NCBI RefSeq assembly: GCF_025151385.1
Contig: NZ_CP102287.1
Coordinates: 1,860,001 to 1,924,000, forward strand
Direction: 5' to 3'
Length of the DNA stretch: 64,000 nt
DNA from: Hoylesella buccalis ATCC 35310
GTDB taxonomy: Bacteria > Bacteroidota > Bacteroidia > Bacteroidales > Bacteroidaceae
The notes beneath the pieces were generated by a model, which was not told the DNA's origin, did no database searches, and was given only the letters and a program-made list of their open reading frames with translations. The translations under genes and the position numbers were made by a program. How positions within the stretch are numbered: position 1 is the stretch's first letter; each line of letters opens with the position of its first letter. Of this stretch, positions 27,261-35,443 are shown piece by piece.

Positions 27261-28535
27261 ATGAAACCAAGAAACAGATATGAGAAGGCTGTCCTTGCCG
27301 AGAGCAAGCACCTTCGCCCGATAACCAAGACACAGAGCAAATGGGCATTCCGTGAGTGTATAGACCATTTCGCCTACCGACTGCCCAAAGGTCGCACAAC
27401 GTGTATGGATTGTGGGCATAGTTGGACAATGGAAAAGCCAACGGACACTTGCACCTGCCCCCATTGCGGGGCAAGGTTGCAGGTCAAGGAAACCTTTGAA
27501 CGCAAGATTAGGCAGAAGCAATACTTTACGATACTTACCGCTTGCGGAGAGTACCAAGTACTAAGAATGTTTCTTCTTTCTGTGGAAATGGAGAAAGGTT
27601 GCAAGGCTTCATCATATACCCTTGAAATTGGTCAATATTGGTGGAACGCACAAGGACGGCAATCAGTGATAGCCGTTCAACGAACATTAGGCAGATACAT
27701 TGACACCTTTTCTTTCTGTTCGCCAATGGCAGTACGCAACGATAACGAAGCCTACCGTCATATATCGTACTCACCGATATATCCCAAATTCAAGGTTATG
27801 GACACACTCCGCAGGAATGGATTTGAGGACGATTTTCACGGCATTGCCCCGACAATCCTTATCCCCGCTATATTATCCGACAGTCGGGCGGAAACCTTGC
27901 TGAAAGCAGGCAGAGCCGAGCATTTGAAATACTTCCTCTACAATTCAAGGACATTTGACACTTGTTGGCAGTCCTATAAGGTTGCCACTCGAAACGGCTA
28001 TGACATAGAGGACATTTCTATATGGTGTGACTATGTGGATATGCTCCGCAGGTTGGGCAAGGACACACACAGCCCGAAGTATGTTTGCCCCACCGACCTA
28101 TATCGGGAACACGACCGCAGGCAAAACGAGCTTCGCAAACAGAGAGAAAAGGAGGAAATAGAGAGGAAACGCAGGAAGGCGATGGAGGACGAGGAGCGTT
28201 TTCAAGAACTCAAATCCAAGTTCTTCGGTCTTTGCTTCACAAACGGCACAATCCAAGTCCACGTATTGGAGAGTGTGCAGGAACATTTGGAGGAGGGGGT
28301 GGCAATGCACCATTGCGTATTTGATAGTGCCTACTATCTCAAAGAAAACTCGCTTATCCTTTCGGCAACCATTGAGGGCAAACGGATAGAAACGATTGAG
28401 GTTAATTTGGACACGCTCAAAGTTGTGCAAAGTCGTGGCGTTTGTAATCAAAACACAGAGTACCACGACCAAATCGTAAGCCTCGTGAATGCCAACCGCA
28501 AATTGATAAGACAGAGAATGAGAGCGACAGCATAA
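27261..28535 (+). CDS. PcfJ-like protein
   Basis: 424 residues. A two-CxxC zinc-binding segment at about 48-70 (CMDCGHSW, CTCPHCGARL) is followed by the PcfJ-like domain. A charged coiled-coil-like stretch near 275-315 (RRQNELRKQREKEEIERKRR) precedes the C-terminal block with EEGVAMHHCVFDSAYYLKE. The exact function is unknown. It is complete and well placed with PcfK and ArdA. Confidence 0.85.
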   Translation: MKPRNRYEKAVLAESKHLRPITKTQSKWAFRECIDHFAYRLPKGRTTCMDCGHSWTMEKPTDTCTCPHCGARLQVKETFERKIRQKQYFTILTACGEYQVLRMFLLSVEMEKGCKASSYTLEIGQYWWNAQGRQSVIAVQRTLGRYIDTFSFCSPMAVRNDNEAYRHISYSPIYPKFKVMDTLRRNGFEDDFHGIAPTILIPAILSDSRAETLLKAGRAEHLKYFLYNSRTFDTCWQSYKVATRNGYDIEDISIWCDYVDMLRRLGKDTHSPKYVCPTDLYREHDRRQNELRKQREKEEIERKRRKAMEDEERFQELKSKFFGLCFTNGTIQVHVLESVQEHLEEGVAMHHCVFDSAYYLKENSLILSATIEGKRIETIEVNLDTLKVVQSRGVCNQNTEYHDQIVSLVNANRKLIRQRMRATA

Positions 28536-28561
28536 GCAACAATCACCAAAATATCACAGAT

Positions 28562-28816
28562 ATGAAAGCAGAAATTGAAAGCATCGTATGTAATTGGGCG
28601 GACGAGATACCCCATATCCTTATAAGGGTAATCAATGCCATTACTTTATCCGTCAATGAAGAGGAACTGAGAGCTGCCGTCAAGCGGATAGCCGAAGAAA
28701 CGGAACTTGACAAGTTCTTTGCCTATGGTTATGGCACACATCATTTTTGGCTTACCCACCGCAGGTTATCGAATGGTGAGCCGATGGAACACAGATTATT
28801 AAAAGTTGAGTTTTGA
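28562..28816 (+). CDS. Small hypothetical protein
   Basis: 84 residues (MKAEIESIVCNWADEIPHIL), no signal or membrane helix. 26 nt after pcfJ and within the same run of genes. No family recognised; the tail GEPMEHRLLKVEF looks like a beta-strand end. Confidence 0.55.
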   Translation: MKAEIESIVCNWADEIPHILIRVINAITLSVNEEELRAAVKRIAEETELDKFFAYGYGTHHFWLTHRRLSNGEPMEHRLLKVEF

Positions 28817-28820
28817 GAAT

Positions 28821-29051
28821 ATGAAGAAGAAAGTTTATAGAGTACGGACGCAGTACATTTTCGAGGGAGTGTTTGAGGTTGTTGCCGAAAGCAGGGAGGA
28901 CGCACAGCAAAAGGTCATTCAGAATTGCGGATTGGTAATGGGTGGGAATATTCACAGCACCTTACCCGATGAAGAGGTGAATTGGGCTTTCTCCACCCAC
29001 CCTGAAGTCAGGACGGGACGGATAACCATTCAAGAAGAACAGATGAAGTAA
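28821..29051 (+). CDS. Small hypothetical protein with an alpha/beta look
   Basis: Starting at ATG 28821 gives about 76 residues (MKKKVYRVRTQYIFEGVFEV); an upstream start at 28806 overlaps the preceding gene. The pattern YRVRTQYIFEGVFEVVAESR resembles small DUF-type domains of phage and mobile elements and the protein encoded at 25370. It is the last gene before a double hairpin. Confidence 0.55.
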   Translation: MKKKVYRVRTQYIFEGVFEVVAESREDAQQKVIQNCGLVMGGNIHSTLPDEEVNWAFSTHPEVRTGRITIQEEQMK

Positions 29052-29074
29052 TGCGGTCGGCAGATTTGCCAATC

Positions 29075-29115
29075 GCTCCTTTCTTTCGTGAGCCTAAGCA
29101 GATAAAGAAAGGAGC
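29075..29115. terminator. Long hairpin, first of a pair
   Basis: A perfect 12-bp inverted repeat GCTCCTTTCTTT (29075-29086) / AAAGAAAGGAGC (29104-29115) with a 17-nt loop. It ends the plus-strand accessory block. Only a weak T tail is present, so part of its role may be RNA stability or replication. Confidence 0.55.
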
Positions 29116-29141
29116 AAAGAAACCCCAATAAAAAACACCTC

Positions 29142-29180
29142 GTTACTTTTGACAGTGAGTTGAGACGGCTCAAAAGTAAC
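29142..29180. terminator. Long hairpin, second of a pair
   Basis: A perfect 11-bp inverted repeat GTTACTTTTGA (29142-29152) / TCAAAAGTAAC (29170-29180). It lies between the convergent accessory block and the TrlF-like gene, 24 nt from that gene's stop. Confidence 0.55.
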
Positions 29181-29203
29181 AAAAAGCCCATCCAAATATT
29201 GTT

Positions 29204-31951
29204 CTATCTTCTAAAGCCGTATTTTTGTTCACGTTTCTCAAAAGCAACACGCCCTCCTTCCAAAATATCACATATGTGTTCACGGATACCTTGTGAAGAT
29301 AATATATACTCAGCATTTTCGTCTCTTTGCTTGGTGTCTTCCAAAGATCCGTTGATATATTGAAATTTCAAACCTCCTAAGTTGGGCGTATCCGCACCTT
29401 CTTGATTAGCTACAATTACATTTTCTGCGTCTGCACTTACCACAACATTGGAATTGTGCGTCACCAATATTATTTGTCGCTCTTTCTTTTTCCGTTTGAT
29501 GTATGCTACTAATTCATGATAAATCGCGCGATTATCAAGACTATCCTCTGGTTGGTCTATGAGTATTGGGCATTTCTTATCACTAAAATCCAAAAGTAGT
29601 TTCAGGATAACAAAAGCTTGTTTTCCCTCTGACATATTAACAAAATTATCCCCTTGATAAGTCAAGCTATAATCAAGGCTATACCAACTGTGGGTAAGAA
29701 ATTCTGTTACAACATTTAATGCTTCATATCCATTCTTCAGAAGCACTTTCTCTGAAAGAAGATTCTTAAAGAAGTCCAAACTAATTGCTTTGTTATCTTC
29801 ATCATATTTATTTAGCAATTCTTGTAGATATTCTTGACGTTCATAACCTCTTTGATTTAGTCTGGTCTCCAAAAAGACTCGCATTTCTTGCTTGTGAAAA
29901 GTGAGTTTTACACGAATATCAAGTTTATCATAAGTGATGGCTAAGTTATTACAAATATCATTTGCGCTTATTTTATAAGAGCAATGATTGTCAATGACTT
30001 TACGGATTGATTCTTCTCGTTGTAGCCTTGCTTGCTCAAGCTTTTTCTGTATCTCATCAATTGCAGTAAGCTTTCTTTCTTCTTCTTGTATTTTGCTATT
30101 AATATCTTTTAATTCCTTATTGTCCTCAAATATCCGTAATCCTTTTTTGTAGATATCAGAAGCTATTATTGTTTGTATCTCCGTGGCTATTTGGTCTTTT
30201 GCTTTAGAGGTATCTTCTATGATTTTTTGGACGATCTCTGTCCATTCCATTTCAGTTCTTACTTTCAAACCATTAAACAGACGATCTACTTCATACTGAT
30301 TCAACCCAAAAGATAATTTATCAAAATCCCATTTTTTCTCAAAGGAAGAATCGAATGGAGTGAGATTTTTTAATCTATTCAACAACTCAAGGTCGTTATC
30401 TGCCGCAGCAATAAGTTTCTTCTTTTCTTGAATTTGATATACATAAGCATCAAATGAAACTCTTTCTTCTTGTGTTAATGCTCCATCTTTTTGCAGAGTA
30501 GATGCTTTTGTTTTCAATAGTTGCAATTGTTGTTGAACACCATCCCTATTACCTTTTTCTGATAAACTCTTTTTTAGAGAATCAATCTCTTTTTGCAGTT
30601 GAAAAACATAGAAAACTCCATCCGTTACACTTTTAGAAACATCTGTAAGATGAGTATAATAATTCTCTAAAATTCTATTTTCATCTTTGCTCTTTATTAT
30701 GTCTTCTACTATTTTATTCGTCTTTTCTGAGTCAAAAGCAATCTCGTGCATGTAACTTTGTCGGAAATATTCTATTTCACGACCGAGTTGATTATTTCCA
30801 TCCTGCCATCTGATAGAAACCCCATCAAGATGTTGTCTAATAAAATCACCTTCTCCAACTTCTTTATTTCCATGCTTAGCAGCTATTGCTTTAAGTAATG
30901 ATGATTTCCCTGTAGAACGTCCTCCTATGATAGTATTTAAGTTAGGATTGAGAAAAATTTTCCCATCCCAAAAATCATCCTCTTTTAATGTTATACTATC
31001 AATTACCTGATAAATATTCTTCTCGTCAGGTTTGGTTATTTGAATCTTCACTCTATCCTCTGGTTCAAACAGAATCTGTTTTAGTCCTTCGAATGTAGTA
31101 TCAGCCTTAATCCAAGTTTTACAATTTCCCAATCTATCCTTTAGCTCAATCTGGTCTGCAAAAGAATGGGCATCACTACAATCTAATAGCAAATCATTTA
31201 CACCTTGTTCATGTAGTTTTTCTTTTGATTTATTGTATGCTTCGATATCCTCGGCTGCGGTAAATACTATATCAACATCATTAATGATACTCTTTTTTTC
31301 TGCTATAGAATTATCGTTCCATTTGAAATCTTCCCATTCTGTTTTACCAATAGCTGTCATGAATTTGCCCTCAAATATCTGATTGGCATTTGATAAAGCA
31401 TTTTTAATGACAGACGTCTCAAGATTGAGATTATTAAATCCTTCTCTTAATGGACTTCCATAGTGTTGGTGTTCATTTTCTGGTACAGAGGCTATAATCC
31501 GTTCTCCTAAATCTTGAATACTTTCTATTGAAATAACTCCACCCCACTGTTGAGTACAGTCTGGACTTAATGTATAATGCGCAGTGAGAGCATTCAAGAA
31601 TTGCTGCTGAATTTGATCAGGGGTTAGTTCATTAGAAAAAATGACATGGTAGTTTATTCTTTTAAACTTCTTATTTCCACAGAACTTTGATAACCTAAAC
31701 TCGACAACAGGTAGTATCAACTCTATATTTTGCAGCCTACCTTGTTCTTTATAATCAAGAATTTTACGATAACCATCAATAAAAAGATAGTCATTGATAC
31801 CAAGAACTTTTATATCATCGGGAAGATGCTCTAAAGCATCTATATACTTCTCCCATATATCTTCATCAGGAGAGCACTTATAATTATGCTCCAAAGAAAA
31901 AGGAGTATGGACATGCAAGTCCCAAATTCTCCATTCCGATCCTCTGTTCAT
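29204..31951 (-). CDS. PHP-domain/SMC-like ATPase of TrlF type, probable defence protein
   Basis: 915 residues. The N-terminal PHP phosphoesterase has WDLHVHTPFS (HxH) at about 10-19, VVEF near 82 and CSDAHS near 260, so its metal ligands look intact. An SMC/RecF-like ATPase follows: Walker A GGRSTGKSSLLKAI near 344, a long coiled coil at about 420-700, signature NMSEGKQA near 772, Walker B PILIDQPEDSLD near 794, and VTHNSN near 830. From memory this is the layout of the TrlF family, which recurs in mobile and defence contexts. It lies beyond the lysozyme gene, has its own promoter, and is visibly more AT-rich than the tra genes. Nuclease activity and an anti-phage or anti-plasmid role are inferences. 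Confidence 0.8.
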   Translation of the reverse strand: MNRGSEWRIWDLHVHTPFSLEHNYKCSPDEDIWEKYIDALEHLPDDIKVLGINDYLFIDGYRKILDYKEQGRLQNIELILPVVEFRLSKFCGNKKFKRINYHVIFSNELTPDQIQQQFLNALTAHYTLSPDCTQQWGGVISIESIQDLGERIIASVPENEHQHYGSPLREGFNNLNLETSVIKNALSNANQIFEGKFMTAIGKTEWEDFKWNDNSIAEKKSIINDVDIVFTAAEDIEAYNKSKEKLHEQGVNDLLLDCSDAHSFADQIELKDRLGNCKTWIKADTTFEGLKQILFEPEDRVKIQITKPDEKNIYQVIDSITLKEDDFWDGKIFLNPNLNTIIGGRSTGKSSLLKAIAAKHGNKEVGEGDFIRQHLDGVSIRWQDGNNQLGREIEYFRQSYMHEIAFDSEKTNKIVEDIIKSKDENRILENYYTHLTDVSKSVTDGVFYVFQLQKEIDSLKKSLSEKGNRDGVQQQLQLLKTKASTLQKDGALTQEERVSFDAYVYQIQEKKKLIAAADNDLELLNRLKNLTPFDSSFEKKWDFDKLSFGLNQYEVDRLFNGLKVRTEMEWTEIVQKIIEDTSKAKDQIATEIQTIIASDIYKKGLRIFEDNKELKDINSKIQEEERKLTAIDEIQKKLEQARLQREESIRKVIDNHCSYKISANDICNNLAITYDKLDIRVKLTFHKQEMRVFLETRLNQRGYERQEYLQELLNKYDEDNKAISLDFFKNLLSEKVLLKNGYEALNVVTEFLTHSWYSLDYSLTYQGDNFVNMSEGKQAFVILKLLLDFSDKKCPILIDQPEDSLDNRAIYHELVAYIKRKKKERQIILVTHNSNVVVSADAENVIVANQEGADTPNLGGLKFQYINGSLEDTKQRDENAEYILSSQGIREHICDILEGGRVAFEKREQKYGFRR

Positions 31952-31970
31952 GATTTTTCTATATTAATAT

Positions 31971-31987
31971 TACCTTTCGCAAAGGTA
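31971..31987 (-). promoter_or_regulatory. Promoter with overlapping palindrome for the TrlF-like gene
   Basis: The minus strand carries the -7 box TACCTTTG (31980-31987), 29 bases from the start codon. The box lies inside a perfect palindrome TACCTTT-CGC-AAAGGTA (31971-31987), which could be a repressor site that blocks initiation. Confidence 0.55.
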
Positions 31988-32073
31988 CTCATTCATAACG
32001 AGAAAGGCGAATAAAACGGCGAAAAAACGCCCCTTGCAGAACATAAAAATGTCGCAAGAGGCGTATTTGATAA

Positions 32074-32583
32074 TCAAGGTATATAAAACAGGGCAAACTC
32101 CACCTTTCGCCGTTTGACAAGTCCTCGCAGAACTTTGCCTTTGTATTGGCAAAAAGAGACAAATTCACGGTAGAAATCCCTGTCGCCCGACTCTATCTTT
32201 CGTAGCAGTCGGCTCTTGGGATACTTCCCGTATCCCAGCAACCTACCCGCTCCAACATTGTAGGACAGAACGGCAAGCAACAAAGCATCCTTGCCGTAGT
32301 CCTTGAACATCATCAGACGCTTCATCAGGTCTGACCGGAGCAGCGAGTCCGCCTGCCGTTCCGTCATCGCTGCCGTGAAATGTTCGCCCGGCAAGAGCTG
32401 ATGCCCGTATCCGACATAGGGAGCATCTTTGAACCCGTGTAAGCCCTCAAAATGCTTGATGCAGACAACGGCACGCTCAAAGGGCGGCAACGAGAGAAGT
32501 ACATTTCTTCTGTCCTGAGCCGAAAGCCGTAAGCAGGAAAGGCAGACAAGGCACAAGACGACAAGTTTACTTCCTATCCTCAT
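32074..32583 (-). CDS. Conjugation-associated lysozyme (GH24-like)
   Basis: ATG 32583 gives 169 residues with a signal peptide (LVVLCLVCLSCLRLSAQ). The longer frame adds an Arg-rich segment read from the preceding gene and is rejected. CIKHFEGLHGFKDAPYVGYG carries the phage-lysozyme type catalytic Glu followed by the GYGH motif, and LLAVLSYNVGAGRL fits the second half of the fold. Such muramidases open the peptidoglycan for the transfer channel. It overlaps traQ by 17 nt and is the last gene of the transfer operon. Confidence 0.85.
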   Translation of the reverse strand: MRIGSKLVVLCLVCLSCLRLSAQDRRNVLLSLPPFERAVVCIKHFEGLHGFKDAPYVGYGHQLLPGEHFTAAMTERQADSLLRSDLMKRLMMFKDYGKDALLLAVLSYNVGAGRLLGYGKYPKSRLLRKIESGDRDFYREFVSFCQYKGKVLRGLVKRRKVEFALFYIP

Positions 32584-33028
32584 CCTTCTTCTCCTTTTCC
32601 TCGTTCTTCTGACTGTTGAACTCAAACGAGAGCTTTGCCGTCTGCCCGAAGTTGTCCTCCACATACACATCTATTGTCTGTTGGTCTGTGGATGCGGAAG
32701 TATAGTATAGCCTGAACTCTTCTTTCGTGAGCGGATAACGGTCATTGGGCTTGAAGACCATACCGTTATCCATCTTCAATCTCCCCCTACCATCGGGTTG
32801 GAAATAACGGATGGTATAGCGTGCATCTTCAAATCGCCCCTGCCGTTTGAGCGTGCAGCGTATTTCCGCCGTCTGTCCCTTGGCGATATGCTTCTGCACC
32901 GGCATTGTCTCTACCGTGAACGGATACGCCTGCTGAATATCCAGCTCGTGATTACAAGCAGATAAACAAAACACAGCAATGGAGAGTACCCCCATTACCC
33001 AAATTGTATTCAATATTTTCTTCTTCAT
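32567..33028 (-). CDS. traQ: TraQ (DUF3872) transfer lipoprotein
   Basis: 153 residues with a lipoprotein signal (VLSIAVFCLSAC). The body (YPFTVETMPVQKHIAKGQTA, VYVEDNFGQTAKLSFEF) matches DUF3872/TraQ of Bacteroidetes conjugative transposons, a periplasmic Ig-like beta-domain. The last residues are a charged tail (EEKEKKDEDRK). It lies 26 nt after traP and overlaps the lysozyme gene. Confidence 0.88.
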   Translation of the reverse strand: MKKKILNTIWVMGVLSIAVFCLSACNHELDIQQAYPFTVETMPVQKHIAKGQTAEIRCTLKRQGRFEDARYTIRYFQPDGRGRLKMDNGMVFKPNDRYPLTKEEFRLYYTSASTDQQTIDVYVEDNFGQTAKLSFEFNSQKNEEKEKKDEDRK

Positions 33029-33054
33029 TGTTTGTTACATTTTATATTATACAC

Positions 33055-33900
33055 TCACACCCGCCTTTGAGACAGCAGGTAGTCATTCAAATCCTTATGT
33101 TTGGCATATAGGGCAGAACGGTCGATGACCTTCTCCCCGAAACAGCCATGCAATCTCTGAAAAGTCCTTCTCCCTGCCTCGTCATTGTCGAGGAAGCATT
33201 CTATCCTTTCATAGCCCTGCAAGGCTTTCTCCGCTTTTTCCACGTTGGAGACGGAATTAAGCACAAGCCAGTCCGAAGCGATGATGCCCATTTGCATAGC
33301 GGAGAGGTAATCCATAAAGCCCTCGAATACGGCACACACGTCCGAACCGTTACGCTTCAGTGAAATATCCTTCGGAGGGATGCAGCCCTTGAAGAAGCGA
33401 TTACGCAATTCCATTCCTCCTGCCTCATTACGAAAGCCGATGGCATAGTACCGTTTGCCATGCACCCGGTATCGAACCTCCTCGCAGTTGGGTATGGCAA
33501 CGTGGGCATTGATTCCCCGTTCTTCCAGATAACCCAGCAGTCTGGGATTCTGCAATGGTCGCACCCAAATATCCTCGAAGACAAGTCCTTTCCTTTCGCT
33601 TCTTTGCGGTTGTTCCAAAGCAAGTGGCGGACACGTTCCACTCTTTGCAATGAAAGCCGCCCGCAGGAGGAAGTCACCGCTTCCGATAAACTCTCCTGCT
33701 AAGTCGAAAATGTCGCCCCCTTTGCCGATTCCAAAGTCGAACCATACATTTTTATTCGTATCGACCTTGAACGAGGGTGTCCGTTCCGTGCGGTAAGGAG
33801 CATTGTACCAGAGAATGCCACCTTTCTGCTTTTTTGGCTGAATCCCCATTGCGTTCAGGAAGTCCGCAATGGGGATTTTTCTCATTTGTCGCACGTCCAT
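33055..33900 (-). CDS. traP: TraP, primase-like transfer protein
   Basis: The start at 33900 (MDVRQMRKIPIADFLNAMG) shares an A with the traO stop (TGATG), showing translational coupling; the upstream extension overlaps traO. It has 281 residues: a CHC2-like N-terminal domain (WYNAPYRTERTPSFKVD, FDFGIGKGGDIFDLAGEFI) without the full set of zinc Cys, then a TOPRIM domain (VCAVFEGFMDYLSAM, ECFLDNDEAGR). It probably primes complementary-strand synthesis during transfer. Confidence 0.88.
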   Translation of the reverse strand: MDVRQMRKIPIADFLNAMGIQPKKQKGGILWYNAPYRTERTPSFKVDTNKNVWFDFGIGKGGDIFDLAGEFIGSGDFLLRAAFIAKSGTCPPLALEQPQRSERKGLVFEDIWVRPLQNPRLLGYLEERGINAHVAIPNCEEVRYRVHGKRYYAIGFRNEAGGMELRNRFFKGCIPPKDISLKRNGSDVCAVFEGFMDYLSAMQMGIIASDWLVLNSVSNVEKAEKALQGYERIECFLDNDEAGRRTFQRLHGCFGEKVIDRSALYAKHKDLNDYLLSQRRV

Positions 33901-34484
33901 CAGTCCAGCATGATTTTCAGTCCGACACCGTACTGGGCATGGAAACGCTCCGTAGAGCCACCCCACAGACAACACTCCCTGCCATAGAACAATAACACCA
34001 ATCTGTCCGTCAGATAAGTCTCCGCCTGCAAGGTAACGGCACCACCATAAAGAAAGCCGTCCTTATTTCGTAGCGTCGAGCCGTCAAAGAGCAGTTTCTT
34101 TCCACCATTGACCGTCTCATATCCCGCCAAGGCAGAAACGCCTGCGGAGAGGAAGAAGGTCTTGCTCCCGTCGGACAGCATATTACAGAAGAAACCTCCC
34201 TCGCCCGTGAACTGCTCCGTAGGGATACGGCTATCCCGATAAGGGTGGTATCTGCAGAGATACTCCGCCCCAAGCACCCATTGATGTCCGCCTTTAGTGT
34301 AGGTGGCAAGCGAAGCCCCGAACATATAGCCTGTGTTGTTGCTGGCAGACTTGGCATAAAAGCCGTCCGCCATGCCTGCGGTCAGGCGTATGCCCTTCAT
34401 TTTGGGCAGACAGCGTTGGGCGTGTGCCTGCCCTGCAAAGAGGGCAAGCATCACGATAAATATGGAAAATAGAGACTTTCTCAT
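33900..34484 (-). CDS. traO: TraO, conjugal transfer protein
   Basis: 194 residues with signal peptide (FIVMLALFAGQAHAQ). It has a beta-barrel-like pattern and ends YGVGLKIMLD, consistent with TraO, an outer-membrane or periplasmic component of CTnDOT-type transfer systems. It begins 1 nt after traN ends and overlaps traP. The exact role in the channel is unknown. Confidence 0.85.
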   Translation of the reverse strand: MRKSLFSIFIVMLALFAGQAHAQRCLPKMKGIRLTAGMADGFYAKSASNNTGYMFGASLATYTKGGHQWVLGAEYLCRYHPYRDSRIPTEQFTGEGGFFCNMLSDGSKTFFLSAGVSALAGYETVNGGKKLLFDGSTLRNKDGFLYGGAVTLQAETYLTDRLVLLFYGRECCLWGGSTERFHAQYGVGLKIMLD

Positions 34485-34485
34485 A

Positions 34486-35406
34486 TTACTTCACTCTGAG
34501 TTCGTCAATCTCCCCTGCACGCACAAGGTCTTCGTTCTCCACGATGAAGGACTGATGTCGCCCACCGTTTTTCTCGTGCATCTCCACAATGAGCTGCTTG
34601 TCATCGGGGATGGTGAACTTCTGAAGCGTGAACACCGTGCGACCGCTCTTCTGTCCCGCCACACAGGTAACATAGTTGTAGGCACGCAGCGGAAGCAGTA
34701 CCTGCTCCTGCATGGCGGTCTGCTTGGCAACCTTCTTATCCACGATTTTGAACGTGATGAAGTCGATGTCGAACGGAACGTTGGATTTGTTGCGCAGTTC
34801 GGTGTGGAAGTACAGTAACCCGTTGTGCGAGTACAGACCTCGAAGCAAATATTGAATGCCAAACGCCTTGCTGCCGATGTGCTTGACGGTACGCCTATTC
34901 TCCTTATGGATGGACTTCATGATGAGCCTTACCAGCATCGGACTCTCGCTGCCAAGTTCCTTCAGATAGACCTCCATCGCATTGTTTGGGCGGTTTACGC
35001 TCGCACCGTCATGAATAAAGTCCGTCATCTCCACGTTCAAGAGCAGCGGCTCGTCGGCATACTTGACATTAAAGGTGTAAAACGCACCGTCCTCCGTGAT
35101 GACGCTCATATTCGTCTCCTCCCGGAAGTTCTTGACCGTCGCTTTCACACGGATGACGTTCTCCGCTCCGTCCGCCTTACCCGCAATGAGGTTGGGCGAA
35201 CCCAAATCCACATAGCGAACGGCGGAGGGGAAGATGATGTGCACCGTCTTATCGTAGGTGATTTCCAACCCGTGAGGCGGTATCATGCGCTCAAAGGCGA
35301 TTTTACGTGTCAGTCCCTCATAGAGGTCTCCGCTTGAAGTTGTTTCCTGTGCGTTCGCACAGACTACGCCCAGCATCAGGGCGATGGCTAAAACTGTTCT
35401 TTTCAT
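34486..35406 (-). CDS. traN: TraN (DUF4138), VirB9-like transfer protein
   Basis: 306 residues with signal peptide (LAIALMLGVVCANAQ). MIPPHGLEITYDKTVHIIFP and YLLRGLYSHNGLLYFHTELR are typical of TraN/DUF4138, an exported beta-rich protein thought to form the outer part of the channel with TraM. The upstream sequence ATCCAAAGTAAAATG is nearly the same as that before traI. Confidence 0.88.
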   Translation of the reverse strand: MKRTVLAIALMLGVVCANAQETTSSGDLYEGLTRKIAFERMIPPHGLEITYDKTVHIIFPSAVRYVDLGSPNLIAGKADGAENVIRVKATVKNFREETNMSVITEDGAFYTFNVKYADEPLLLNVEMTDFIHDGASVNRPNNAMEVYLKELGSESPMLVRLIMKSIHKENRRTVKHIGSKAFGIQYLLRGLYSHNGLLYFHTELRNKSNVPFDIDFITFKIVDKKVAKQTAMQEQVLLPLRAYNYVTCVAGQKSGRTVFTLQKFTIPDDKQLIVEMHEKNGGRHQSFIVENEDLVRAGEIDELRVK

Positions 35407-35443
35407 TTTACTTTGGATTAAAGTGGTGAATAATAATTGTGAT

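Noticed and set aside
32584..32670. Arg-rich N-terminal extension of the lysozyme
   Set aside because: It is out-of-frame reading of the traQ 3' end; the internal ATG is followed by a proper signal peptide.
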